Assembly: GCA_032622095.1 (NCBI GenBank)
Contig: CP136069.1
Location: forward strand, 67,605,319 to 67,669,318
Source of the DNA: Siphonodentalium dalli
Lineage: Eukaryota > Mollusca > Scaphopoda > Gadilida > Siphonodentaliidae
Direction of reading: 5' to 3'
Length of the DNA: 64,000 bases
Position 1 is the stretch's first letter; each line of letters begins with the position of its first letter. This document shows positions 12,502 to 22,289 of the stretch, piece after piece. The notes under the pieces were generated by a model, which searched no databases, was not told where the DNA came from, and worked only from the letters and a program-made list of their open reading frames with translations. The translations under genes and the position numbers were made by a program.

Positions 12502-12771
12502 AGGGATAAGAATTGATTTCCATTTACAAATTACCAGCGAAATTACAAAGATGAAACGCACAACTCCTCTAAAAAATGGTATTTGAATTAATAATCTCAC
12601 TCAAAATACAATTCAAAAATAACCGCCCGGAGCAGCGGTCCTGGCGACAGAATTAAATTTGCATCAGCAGTGGTCGAGGCACTTGCCTCGTGCCTTTCTG
12701 CAGTATAATCTGGAAGTGGAATACCGCTAGTCGCTGAATTGTGTTGCCCCTGCCTGGATTACTTTAAACAT
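12502..12771. other. Flank between foldback element and LINE, function unknown
   Basis: The sequence holds a short hairpin (CGAGGCACTTGCCTCG at about 12678) and GC-rich patches. On the minus strand an acceptor-like CTGCAG precedes a frame of about 32 codons, but its phase does not match the MADS-type exons upstream. A small-RNA gene was considered and not recognised. Confidence 0.25.
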
Positions 12772-14785
12772 ATTTTATTGTAATATAATTCATTACAACG
12801 GGATTGGGGTACAAGTATTAACAACTCACAATGTCCCCGCTCCCAGATACACTATATATATATGAATTTAACAAGATGACAGAGAAAATATACATGATGA
12901 GGTTGCAAATTTGGTCTACAAAAGAGAAGATAACTTGTGTAAAGAGTGTGTGATAGTCCGGTTCTGTGTTTGTATAATACTAGCGTTCTGTCCGTCCTCT
13001 CTCTCTCTCTCTCCATGGAAATAGAAACTGAGAAATAGTGGCCTTTGTTTTGAAGGGTATTATGTGCTATATGTTTGCATTTGTTGCATTTGTTTGGTCC
13101 GTAGCTTTAATGTAGTCAGACAATTATTTATTCAGTATCAGTATCAGTATTGTCCGGTTCGAAACGCTTTGTTGCAGCTATATATGCCTGAACAATGCGG
13201 AACATCTTTTCATTTCTTAGTGGAGTTTCACTTGAGTTTCCCCAAAGTAATTGCTTGTAATTGTTAATTTTAAAGTTGAGGTCGTCCAGTTTACGGTATA
13301 GTTCTAACCTTTGTACATTATATAGGGGGCAATTTAGGAAAAAGTTCATATCACTTTCATATTCGTATCCACATTTACAGTTTGGGGTATCTGCTATATA
13401 ATTTTCGAACATATCTAAGCGGAGATCACTGCAGGAGTTTCTTATCCTACAGTGGAAAATACTATATTTTCGGTTTCCTGATTCAAAATATTTAGGCGGC
13501 TTTCTGGTGGGCTCTATCATATTTAGGTTATCCTTAAAATCTAGAAGATTTTCAGCATCCGTTATATATGTAGGTAGTTTGTTCCATGAAGTTGCAACGA
13601 ATGGGAAGAATGATTGCTTAAAATGTTCAGTTCTACTATAATATGAATGTAATCTGCCTGGGTTTCGCATGTTATAGCTGGAGACTTGTACCGAGCGTGG
13701 TGGGAGTAGGCAAGATAAATAATATGGAGTTTCGTTATTTATAATTTTGAACATAGTTTGTAATTGGTGCTTCTCTCTACGAATGTTCAGAGAAGGCCAG
13801 CCAGCTTTGCATAGGACCGCATTATTGGGAACTGAGCGCGTGAGCCCTGTAACTATTCTAGCGGCATCTACGTGAATCCGGTCAAGTTTATTTAGTAAAT
13901 ATGTCGGCGCGTTTTCCCAAATTACGTCCGCATAATCTAGGAGAGGCAAGATATAGGCCTTGTATATCTTATCGAGTGTTCTTCGATCTAGGTTGTACTT
14001 GTATCTTCTGAGTATCGATAGTCGCGGGACAACATTTTTGACTATAGATTCAATTTGGATATTCCAATTTAAATTGCTTTGTATTTCGAGACCAAGGTGT
14101 TTATGCGACTCAATTATGTCAATTCTCTTATTTTGGAAGGTTAAATCTAGAGGGACCTCTCGTGGGGTCAGGGAGAACAATATTGCCTTAGTTTTGGTTG
14201 GATTAAAGTTTACAAGCCATTTGTTGGCCCAGTCTGATATTTTATTAAGGTCTTGGTTTACACTTCTTTCTAGCAGCTTTATGTCATAGTGTCTGGACGT
14301 GAGACATGTATCATCTGCATACATTCTTGTTTCGGAATTTAAATTATCTGGGAGATCATTTATATATACCAGGAAAAGGAAAGGTCCGAGTATAGAACTC
14401 CGGCTGGAATGGGTTGGAAGTTGGAATATGAATTGTTTATTAAGACTCGTTGTTTTCGATTACTGAGGTAATCTTCCAGCCATTTCAATAACGGACCGCA
14501 TATGCCGTATTGTTCTAGCTTATATATCAGTCCCCTATGCCAGACTCTTTCAAATGCCTTTGATATATCGCAAAAAACTGAACATGTGTATAAGTCATTA
14601 TCGAGAGTCTGACAGAGGTTATGATATAGATCTGTTAATTGGAAGGTCGTGCTATGTCCGGGAATAAAACCAGATTGATGTTGGTACATTAGTGTGTTAT
14701 CTTGGAAAAATGACATAAGATGTTGGGTAATAATTTTTTCAAACACTTTGCCGAGGCTCGGAAGGAGGGAAATAGCCTGGATCTA
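12772..14785 (-). pseudogene. 5'-truncated, frameshifted LINE (non-LTR) retrotransposon
   Basis: Reading right to left, the sequence starts inside the reverse transcriptase domain (S-L-L-P-S-L-G-K-V-F-E-K-I-I, then S-G-F-I-P-G-H-S-T, then D-I-S-K-A-F-E-R-V-W-H-R). A deletion of about 10 bp near 14395 removes the P-Q-G of the G-V-P-Q-G-S motif and shifts frame. The following 398-codon frame (13128-14324) is intact, with catalytic Y-A-D-D, the thumb region and a C-terminal C-x-C-G ... C zinc-ribbon-like segment. The 3' end is AT-rich with AATAAAATATG near 12775-12790. Everything upstream of the RT is missing. The architecture fits the CR1/Jockey-like group; the clade is an inference. It lies downstream of the MADS-type exons on the same strand. 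Confidence 0.85.
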
Positions 14786-15004
14786 CACGGCTTGCATTAT
14801 TGTGTGTCTAGTTTCATAGAAAAGGAAACGATATTTATTGTAACACCTTGCTCGTGTTGATAATAAGTGCTCATGTTAATAATATATGAGCCACTGACTC
14901 AGTATATGTTTTAATGACATCAATTGTCTCATTATTGTTATATGTGTGAACAAATTGTCATTCCTCATCGAATTATGGTACGATTATAAATTAATTATAC
15001 TTAC

Positions 15005-15417
15005 ATCATCGAACTTGGCCATGTAGTATTTTGATCCATATAGCCATTCTCGGCATGTACTCGACATAACCATGGCATACGTCTCGGCCCCAGTTAATTT
15101 ATTGATTTCATAAGCCTGAACAATATCGGTACATGCATATTATTTGTTCTCTTAAAAATGTGGCGAGTTTGTTTCACATTAAACCCGTGTGTGTTAACTG
15201 TCACTAACGGTTTGCGTTTTTTCCCCATGCATATAACAGTATACTTACTTCCTTGAATAAAGTGCTCTTTCGTTTGTACACCGTAGAGTTTCGTTTGGTC
15301 GAATCCTCTATCAAAGCTACTTCGATCTTCCCCTCCTTGTTTTTTGTCTCGAAAGTTGACCCTCGACTTCTTCCCTGGATTGAAATGTCTAACACCGGAG
15401 ATCCAATGTGTTGGCTC
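15005..15417 (-). CDS. Divergent SRF-type MADS-box protein, two exons (partial gene)
   Basis: Two minus-strand exons are supported by signals and phase. Exon 15249-15417 follows TCCTGTTTTAG and ends before GTAAGT. Exon 15005-15115 (37 codons) follows TATTGTTCAG and ends before GTAAGT. The 133-bp intron is phase 0. Joined, they read G-K-I-E-V-A-L-I-E-D, then RNSTVYKRKSTLFKEAYE, then I-N-K-L-T-G-A-E-T-Y. The human SRF MADS box aligns as RYTTFSKRKTGIMKKAYE followed by L-S-T-L-T-G. The KRK and K-x-A-Y-E-x-x-x-L-T-G positions are kept; the beta-sheet part is divergent and ends L-Y-G-S-K-Y-Y. MADS boxes bind CArG-like DNA as dimers in the nucleus (family knowledge). The first exon and the exons after 15005 were not found. 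The region is hemmed in by a LINE and a DIRS element, so it may be a live gene, a decaying paralogue or a transposon-carried domain. Confidence 0.6.
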
Positions 15418-16107
15418 CTAAAACAGGATAAAATTCACCATTCTGAATCCAATTTCACACAAGGTGTTTAGAAATTATAATATTTCATAATATTTCATTG
15501 CAGTTTCAACAGAATGATGGTGATTAGTGATGATCAGTTGGGGTTCAGGGGATCGATGAGAGCCGATGGTTCCCGTTATTTGCGATGAAACTGTTTACAT
15601 TCACGAATACTATTAACAATTATTTACTGTGACTCACCATTCAGATTGATGAAGATTATCCCACAGATGTTCGGTGTATATCAATATTTTTGTTCAATTG
15701 ATGACTAATGTTCTGTTATGCAATGAATATAATGTCAAAACTCGAATATTTGGTGTATTATGAGGTAAGTCTGGTATGACGATTACTTTGTATTACTTTA
15801 AAATGTATAGATCTAGTCTTTTTTCATAACATTTTTGAAATTCCCGTCACTTTTAAAATACCAACTTATTGTTCGTATGTGTTTCCGTACTTTTTCTAAA
15901 ATATGCACTATAGGTGTTTTATAAGTCAAAACACCATTAAATGCAGCCAATGAAAATGCATCTTACATCACGGTATGTCGCCAAATGTCTTAAGAAATGG
16001 CCGCGTGCACACAAGATTATGATATTCATGGAACAGTCTCAATTTAAATGTTTTGAAAGAGACTGACACAATGTATTAGAGTAAGTAAAAAAAACTGACA
16101 AACTTAC

Positions 16108-16254
16108 CTTTTTAACGCTGTAAGTGCGCAAAGTGTCACTTTCAGCATCGGCTGCAGATGTAAAAAGTTCAGCAGGTAAACCCGGAAGAAGTAATTTTTT
16201 TATCTTGTTGGTTTTGTCGAAGAAATCGGACAATTTGCAATATGCGATAGTCAA
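16108..16254 (-). CDS. Candidate upstream exon, unrecognised
   Basis: A minus-strand frame of about 49 codons ends S-V-K-K exactly at a strong AAAAAG/GTAAGT donor. Composition is mixed (K-L-S-D-F-F-D-K-T-N-K-I-K-K then an acidic A-D-A-E-S-D). The donor is phase 0 in this frame, while the MADS exon at 15417 needs a donor leaving two bases, so this frame does not splice directly to it. No start codon or convincing acceptor was fixed. Confidence 0.25.
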
Positions 16255-16539
16255 ATGTAGCTACAATAGCTACATATGGCTATTGTAGCTATATCTGGGA
16301 ATTGCCCGACCTGATTATTAACGACGATATACAGGTTACCTATAGTTCATTGCCATTGAAATATTTAGAATTTTCAAGCGGTATATAAACGTTTCAGAAA
16401 ACGTGAGTCTCAGCTAGGCTGGATTTAAATTTGCACCATATGACGACTTCGGAATCCAAAGCCTTATACAAGGAGTTGGGTTCCACAATTACGAACAAAC
16501 TTGTCAATAATAATTAATGAAAAGAAAAACTTACATACT

Positions 16540-17464
16540 TGAAAATAAATTGTGGATGCTTTCCTGGAAATCCCGACTATATACACGGAATCCATTCGCA
16601 GCATATCCCTTGTACAATGTATAAGCAGTTCCCACCGTGGCAACTCCCCATCTCTGAAAACCATCATAGCAATTGGGGTTTGTTTACTTGACAAACAAAA
16701 ACAGTTGTTCTTGCGATGCATTTACCACAATCCAACCGTCTGTGTAAAGATTCAGCCGAACACCCTGTTTACGCTAATGAGCAGCCACTACGGATGTAAT
16801 TTTCGTGAACACCCGAGGTGCCATAGTCGGACCGAAACAAAGGACGCTAAATTGATAAGCTATCCCCTGATACTGAAAACGGGAGAACTTCCGATCGCTT
16901 TCTTGCACGAGGTTGCGCATATAGGAGTCGCAAAGATCCAGTGATATTACGTGGTACCTTATCTGGTCTAACTGGAGCACTGGACTCAGAGTGTCCATTT
17001 TGAAGTGTTTCTTTACTATGAAATGGTTGCTAAATTTTACATTCAGCACTGGTCGGAGTTTGCCAACTGTGCTGTAAACCCCTTCTAATGACTGGGCCCT
17101 TGGAACTATTTCGGTAGCCCTTATCGCTAACAGGTCTAAAATGTCTTGTTGAATCAGAGTTGCGATGGAACCTTTGTTTTCCTTATGCCAGAGAACTTTG
17201 GAAGAGTGTGAAATTGATTTCGGAGACCTTCCTTTATAACGTTTGGAACCCGTTGGTCTTTTGTTATGTTCCAACGGGACATAACAAAATGTGACAAAGG
17301 ATGCACGACCGGAACGTTTGGTTAGGGAGTCACTGGTAAAACGATACTTACATGTATTGGATAGTCATCTCGACTGCCAATTGGATCGTCTGCTCGGACC
17401 GCCACGCATCGTCCACGGCCAGGACGGCCTCGGCTGGAAAACTTATCCGAAGATTGTCTAGTTT
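16540..17464 (-). pseudogene. DIRS-type reverse transcriptase, inactivated
   Basis: Minus-strand frames carry DIRS-like RT motifs: G-K-L-R-P-V-L-N-V-K-F-S-N-H-F-I, K-H-F-K-M-D-T-L, V-I-S-L-D-L-C-D-S-Y, F-S-R-F-Q-Y-Q-G-I-A-Y-Q-F, then F-G-P-T-M-A-P-R-V-F-T-K. A stop follows A-A-H at about 16774. Past the stop the frame resumes R-K-Q-G-V-R-L-N-L-Y-T-D-G-W-I. The canonical motif is Y-L-D-D-W-L, so the second catalytic Asp is Gly here. Upstream (17290-17460) lies a short R-G-R-P-G-R-G-R stretch that could be the gag tail. DIRS elements use tyrosine recombinase rather than DDE integrase; no recombinase was recognised. The copy is dead. Confidence 0.72.
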
Positions 17465-18415
17465 TAGATTTTTTTTTGTTTAAACATATTTATTTGTCTA
17501 AATTCAATAATACATAGGAAATAACACATATACTTGTATACAGACAATGGGATTGGAGGACAAGCACTGACTCGCTTATGAGTACCTCCTCTCCCGTTTG
17601 TTATTACACTGAGACATAAATCAACAATATAATAATGGCATTGCAACATGACTACCAAAAGCAAGTTGAACACATATACATGTACATTTCACCGGTCGTT
17701 CCCCACCCCGAGTCATTCTTGAGTTTATATATATATATTGGTTTGAAAGTCGTGTATGTTTGAGTCATTAGCCGGCTTGTATATATATATATGTTTGCAA
17801 TAGTTAGTCAATTGAATCTAGTTTTGTCTTACGGATGAATGATTGTACAGCTAAGAAAATTTTGTCATTGTCGCAATCACGAAGAGCAGGGTCTCCAAAT
17901 AGCAGAATATTTAGTGAGTAAATATTATAAGGAAGTAATTTATTTAATAGGCGAATTCTTGGGATCGAATGTAGGTAACAATCAAAGAAATAATGGAAGG
18001 CATTTTCTTCTCCGTTTCCACATGAGCAGTTTTTGGAACTTGCAATGTAATTTTGAACTTTATCTGACAGGAGGTTGCTACATTCACATCGTAATCTACA
18101 GTGATATGTTTTCAGTCCGCTTCCCTACATTGTAATACTTGGGGGGGGGTATTTGAGGTTTAAAAGTGTTTATATAACATTGTAGGTTAAGATATCTAGT
18201 CTCAATTTTGGTTGCATTCCAGTTTTTTACGTTCGTGGGCATGAACGTTGACTTCATTCTTTTTGTATTAGGTTTAAAATGTATAAAGTTTGACGCAAAT
18301 ATAGTATCGTGGTCGCGTATGTCTGAAAATTTAGGGGGAAGTAAGTCAAATAAATATTTTTAGATAACTTAGGGATCCGAAAATGCGATCCTTTATCACC
18401 ATTGGTCTCAGACAT
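17465..18415 (-). pseudogene. 3' end of a LINE lodged in the DIRS element
   Basis: A T-run at 17467 is the 3' tail of a minus-strand LINE. Reading leftward, the C-terminal part aligns with the LINE at 12.8-14.8 kb: P-P-K-Y-Y-N-V-G-S-G (here) against P-P-K-Y-F-E-S-G-N-R, then H-C-R-L-R against H-C-R-I-R, then C-S-C-G-N-G-E-E-N against C-K-C-G-Y-E-Y-E-S. One frameshift is visible near the poly-G at 18142. The RT domain is absent. DIRS gag sequence lies to the right and DIRS RT to the left on the same strand, so this is a nested insertion. The 5' junction is only approximate. Confidence 0.75.
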
Positions 18416-19464
18416 TCCGGCAGAACTCAACGTCGCAGAAGCGGAATGTGTTGTTGCATGGCGTTTCGATTCCGGAAGTGAGTTGTAGGAGTGCTCCTTC
18501 CGTTTCTGGTCCTTAGCGAAAGATTTACATTACGGTAACTTATTCCTGCACCTGTTTCCGTCTTTCGCGTTTGGCCTTCAGGAGTGGGCCAGATCTTTTC
18601 GGAACACACCTTCGCCGGGCAAATGCAAATGAGCCATTTCCCCATTCCTGTCGGAATCAAACCAACCACAATCGGTCAATGCACACGATCGCCGAATTAT
18701 GTGGCGGAAAGCACTGGTTCGGCCGACTTGGTCCAAACTTTTTGTGGAAATGTCAAAAATGTCTTTTAATTGCGAAATAGCATAGCTTTTCTCGAAGTCA
18801 TCCGGTTCCAATAACATCAATAACTTTGCCAACACTTGTTGTGTGTACAACTGTGTTAATATATATATGACCAAACGGCCCGCTTGATGTCCTTTGTAAG
18901 CGACTTGTTCTATTTGCTTCAATGGTTGTGAATTCAAACGAGGATCTGACGAACAACGGCCCTTGGCCACATACATGTACTTTGATCCATATTTCTTAGC
19001 TATGGCACCGCCGACTAAAGTGTCAAATGACGGAATAGTCAACACTGATGCTGTGTCTTAATTCACAGGAAATTTTCAAAAGTTTATGTTTCCCCGTTAA
19101 AGGCCGAGAGAAAAGACGGACCTTTTGTTCGAAAACTAGTTGCCAACAAGTTTTCTTGGGCACCGTCGATCTGCAGTCCCTGTGTGGTAGACTGTTTATT
19201 CAATTGGAAGCTTTTTTGTTCAAATATATCAGTCAATTTTTTTGTAACAATGCGAGCGTCTTTTGTGACCTCGATATCTTCCGACCCACTGGTAGAATCA
19301 CTATCCACAGTCTCTGGGGCGTGCAAACTAATGCAATCCTTGTCGCTACCCGTCGCCACCGACCTAGAACTTCGTGGACTTATGGGGCAATCAGTCGGCT
19401 CAACAGCCTGTGACTGGTTTGGGAGATCAGATAACTGATTCCTCCGAATGCGAACATAATGCAT
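18416..19464 (-). pseudogene. DIRS-like gag/ORF1 region, frameshifted
   Basis: Minus-strand frames run from M-H-Y-V-R-I-R-R-N (19464) through an acidic Ser-rich segment, then after a frame change to a long helical region ending D-I-F-D-I-S-T-K-S-L-D-Q-V-G-R-T and F-R-H-I-I-R-R. That region resembles the capsid-like part of DIRS ORF1 from memory of the family. A further frame change leads to a basic tail. Order and strand agree with the RT at 16.5-17.5 kb. At least two frameshifts make the copy non-functional. The left terminal repeat was not identified, although a 41-bp array lies where it would be. Confidence 0.6.
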
Positions 19465-19525
19465 ACCCGCTTAAGCCATCAATAATAAAAACATTTCATC
19501 TGAGCTATAACGTGTTAACAATATA

Positions 19526-20655
19526 GCGATAAAATTATATTACAACTAAGCCTCCCCGCATGACTGGCGATAATATTATATTACAATCCCAAGCCTCCCC
19601 GCATGACTGGCGATAAAATTATATTACAACCAAGCCTCCCCGCATGACTGGCGATAATATTATATTACAATCCCAAGCCTCCCCGCATGACTGGCGATAA
19701 AATTATATTACAACCAAGCCTCCCCGCATGACTGGCGATAATATTATATTACAACCAAGCCTCCCCGCATGACTGGCGATAAAATTATATTACAACCAAG
19801 CCTCTCCGCATGACTGGCGATAATATTATATTACAACCAAGCCTCCCCGCATGACTGGCGATAAAATTATATTACAACCAAGCCTCCCCGCATGACTGGC
19901 GATAAAATTATATTACAACCAAGCCTCCCCGCATGACTGGCGATAAAATTATATTACAACCAAGCCTCCCCGCATGACTGGCGATAATATTATATTACAA
20001 TCCCAAGCCTCCCCGCATGACTGGCGATAAAATTATATTACAACCAAGCCTCCCCGCATGACTGGCGATAATATTATATTACAATCCCAAGCCTCCCCGC
20101 ATGACTGGCGATAATATTATATTACAACCAAGCCTCCCCGCATGACTGGCGATAATATTATATTACAACCAAGACTCCCCGCATGACTGGCGATAAAATT
20201 ATATTACAACCAAGCCTCAAGCATGACTGGCGATAAAATTATATTACAACCAAGCCTCCCCGCATGACTGGCGATAAAATTATATTACAACCAAGCCTCC
20301 CCGCATGACTGGCGATAATATTATATTACAATCCCAAGCCTCCCCGCATGACTGGCGATAAAATTATATTACAACCAAGCCTCCCCGCATGACTGGCGAT
20401 AATATTATATTACAATCCCAAGCCTCCCCGCATGACTGGCGATAATATTATATTACAACCAAGCCTCCCCGCATGACTGGCGATAATATTATATTACAAC
20501 CAAGACTCCCCGCATGACTGGCGATAAAATTATATTACAACCAAGCCTCCCCGCATGACTGGCGATAAAATTATATTACAACCAAGCCTCCCCGCATGAC
20601 TGGCGATAATATTATATTACAACCAAGCCTCCCCGCATGACTGGCGATAATATTC
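19526..20655 (+). repeat. 41-bp tandem array, about 27 units
   Basis: The unit is CGATAAAATTATATTACAAC then CAAGCCTCCCCGCATGACTGG, 41 bp. Two alternating polymorphisms occur: AAAATT against AATATT, and ACAACCAAG against ACAATCCCAAG (43-bp unit). Variant order repeats in blocks, suggesting block-wise duplication of groups of units. The right edge (GCATGACTGGCGATAATATT) runs without a break into an open frame. There are no spacers, so it is not CRISPR-like. Confidence 0.95.
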
Positions 20656-20978
20656 GATTTCAACAAAGCATCGACGCGTGCGCGATTAGTCAATTGAACG
20701 AGAAATTCGACCTTATATCAAACGCATGTCCCACCGACATGCAGAACGTTACTCAGTCTCTCTCAAGTATGATGATCGCCGCGGCGGTAAACTTAAATAT
20801 TGAGCGAAAGTCTTGTGATCGACATTGTCAGTCCACTATAGTAAGACGAACTCACGGAAATTTTGGAAAAAGGCGGAGACTTGGATTCAAATATGCGATT
20901 AATTTGGTCAGATTAACATTAGATTTGTCGATTTGTGTTGTGTTGTGTAAAAGGTGGAATTTTATCGATAAATATTGA
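20637..20978 (+). pseudogene. LINE-like reading-frame fragment abutting the 41-bp array
   Basis: A plus-strand frame of 113 codons begins inside the last array units and continues I-D-A-C-A-I-S-Q-L-N-E-K-F-D-L, then D-M-Q-N-V-T-Q-S-L-S-S-M-M-I-A-A-A, then a Cys/Lys/Arg-rich part. The pattern of two amphipathic helices followed by a basic segment resembles the linker between endonuclease and RT of non-LTR elements. That comparison is inference. The array probably arose by amplification of its first about 20 bases plus upstream sequence. Confidence 0.35.
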
Positions 20979-21655
20979 GTTTGAAATAGGCGGTATATGT
21001 TCTCCTGTAGTAAAGCGTGGACACATCGAACCGATGCTGTCCGTTATTTTTTTTCATAAAATATTTTATAAGCAGCCTGTTCTCCCGAAAATCAACACAT
21101 TATCTGCTAAAAATAGAATATGTTTTAGGTAGATTAGATAATCTGCCCCATTTTGAGTCGATAATGTGCTGAAAATGAGAACATACTTAATAGTCACATT
21201 ATTATCGACTCATAATAAGTCGATTCTAATCAGATTATGTGCGCATAATGACACAAATAAGCCAACACGATTTTTCAGGTGAACGCCCCTTAACAGGTGT
21301 TTTCACTCTGGCCCGCTCCATAAAACGAAATAACAGGAAATAAGTCCAGTATCTGCTTATTTTAGAATCAAATAATCACATTATGTACCTATTTCACATT
21401 ATAGGTCGACTATGTGCGTATTTCCGCCAGGATATGTTGTTTGCAAGTCGTCGAACAGTTTATCCTGGAAGTCTGTACCCGATTGTCAAATATAGCTTTT
21501 ACTCGGTTCAGGCGTTTGAACATTATGACCGTTAGAAGTGAGGAGGTATTGTAAATGGTGAACTCCCCTTTAACGTATTATGTCAGTAACGATGCGAGTG
21601 TTAAAGTGGCACGCTCGTTTTAAATTTCTATTGTTTTATTAATATTTTACTCGCT
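20979..21655. other. Noncoding stretch with a short imperfect hairpin
   Basis: AT-rich. GTTCTCCCGAAAATC near 21079 and its inverted relative near 21170-21184 (CTGAAAATGAGAAC) bracket about 100 bp; several ATTATCGACT/AGTCGATAAT words occur here. No gene was found. Confidence 0.4.
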
Positions 21656-21984
21656 TCAACGACACGCCCTATGAGCTAGATGTTTGTTGCACTTAGGAGT
21701 GAAAGGGATTATGTATATTTTAAGAACATCTATTATATGGTTGAGGTGTGTTTGATGTTCAAACTTGGGGCACAATATATTTCCTTTGTCAATTTCAGTT
21801 ATTGGATTTGTGACGTAGGTCCCGGAAACTGGTCCTGTATTAGCAGTAAACATACATGTGGCCAGGTGTAAAGCCGTGTTTTCTTACTTACGAATCCATT
21901 CGATTTGTTGGAAAGCAGTTGTATAGGATGAGCACTTATCTTGTACCGTGTCAGCCCAGCATGGTGAGTTTTCACACTTCCACA
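21656..21984 (-). CDS. Two 3' exons of an unrecognised cysteine-containing protein
   Basis: Exon A (about 21888-21984) reads C-E-N-S-P-C-W-A-D-T-V-Q-D-K-C-S-S-Y and ends in phase 1 before GTAAGT. Exon B (21656-21834) follows GCTAATACAG and starts in the matching phase: C plus GA makes Arg. It then reads P-V-S-G-T-Y-V-T-N-P-I-T-E-I-D-K-G-N-I-L-C-P and runs to a TGA stop. Matching phase across good splice sites is the main support. The C-x4-C spacing suggests a secreted or extracellular domain, but no family is recognised and the 5' exons are not located. The acceptor of exon A is uncertain. Confidence 0.42.
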
Positions 21985-22154
21985 GAATAGTGAATACAAT
22001 CAATGAAATTGGCCATGATCAGAAAATGTGATGTCGCCACGAGGAACTATTAGCTTTTAAACTTTATTCTTAACGCTGTCTTTACTATAACGTTATGAGT
22101 AGTATCCAATTTACATGACTTTGATCATCTTATTGATTGTTAAAAGAGCTTTGT

Positions 22155-22289
22155 TTAATCATCTTCTGCAGAGTTATTATCCTCAGAATGAAAGCCATAT
22201 CCGCGCCGTCTTTGGATCTGTGTATCACGGTAATCGTATGTCATGATTGGATGCTCTTTAGTATAATACCCATGATGCACAGTATCCAA
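22155..22289 (-). CDS. Terminal exon of an unrecognised protein
   Basis: After a GAAGTTGACAG acceptor, a phase-0 frame of 44 codons reads to TAA. It includes G-Y-Y-T-K-E-H-P-I-M, R-D-T-Q-I-Q-R-R-R-G-Y-G-F and the acidic end S-E-D-N-N-S-A-E-D-D. The hydrophilic, Tyr/Arg/acidic composition would suit a cytoplasmic tail or nuclear C-terminus (inference). It ends before the Cys-containing exons at 21656-21984, which are on the same strand, so the two are either separate genes or alternative 3' ends. Upstream exons were not found. Confidence 0.42.
   Translation of the reverse strand: MDTVHHGYYTKEHPIMTYDYRDTQIQRRRGYGFHSEDNNSAEDD

Noticed and set aside
12600-12770. Possible small nuclear or other structured RNA gene
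   Set aside because: Hairpin and GC-rich patches are present, but no match to remembered U1, U2, U4, U5, U6 or RNase MRP sequences and no proximal promoter element was recognised.
19526-20655. 41-bp repeats as a CRISPR-like array
   Set aside because: Repeats are contiguous without spacers, the genome is eukaryotic, and no cas genes are present; it is a minisatellite.
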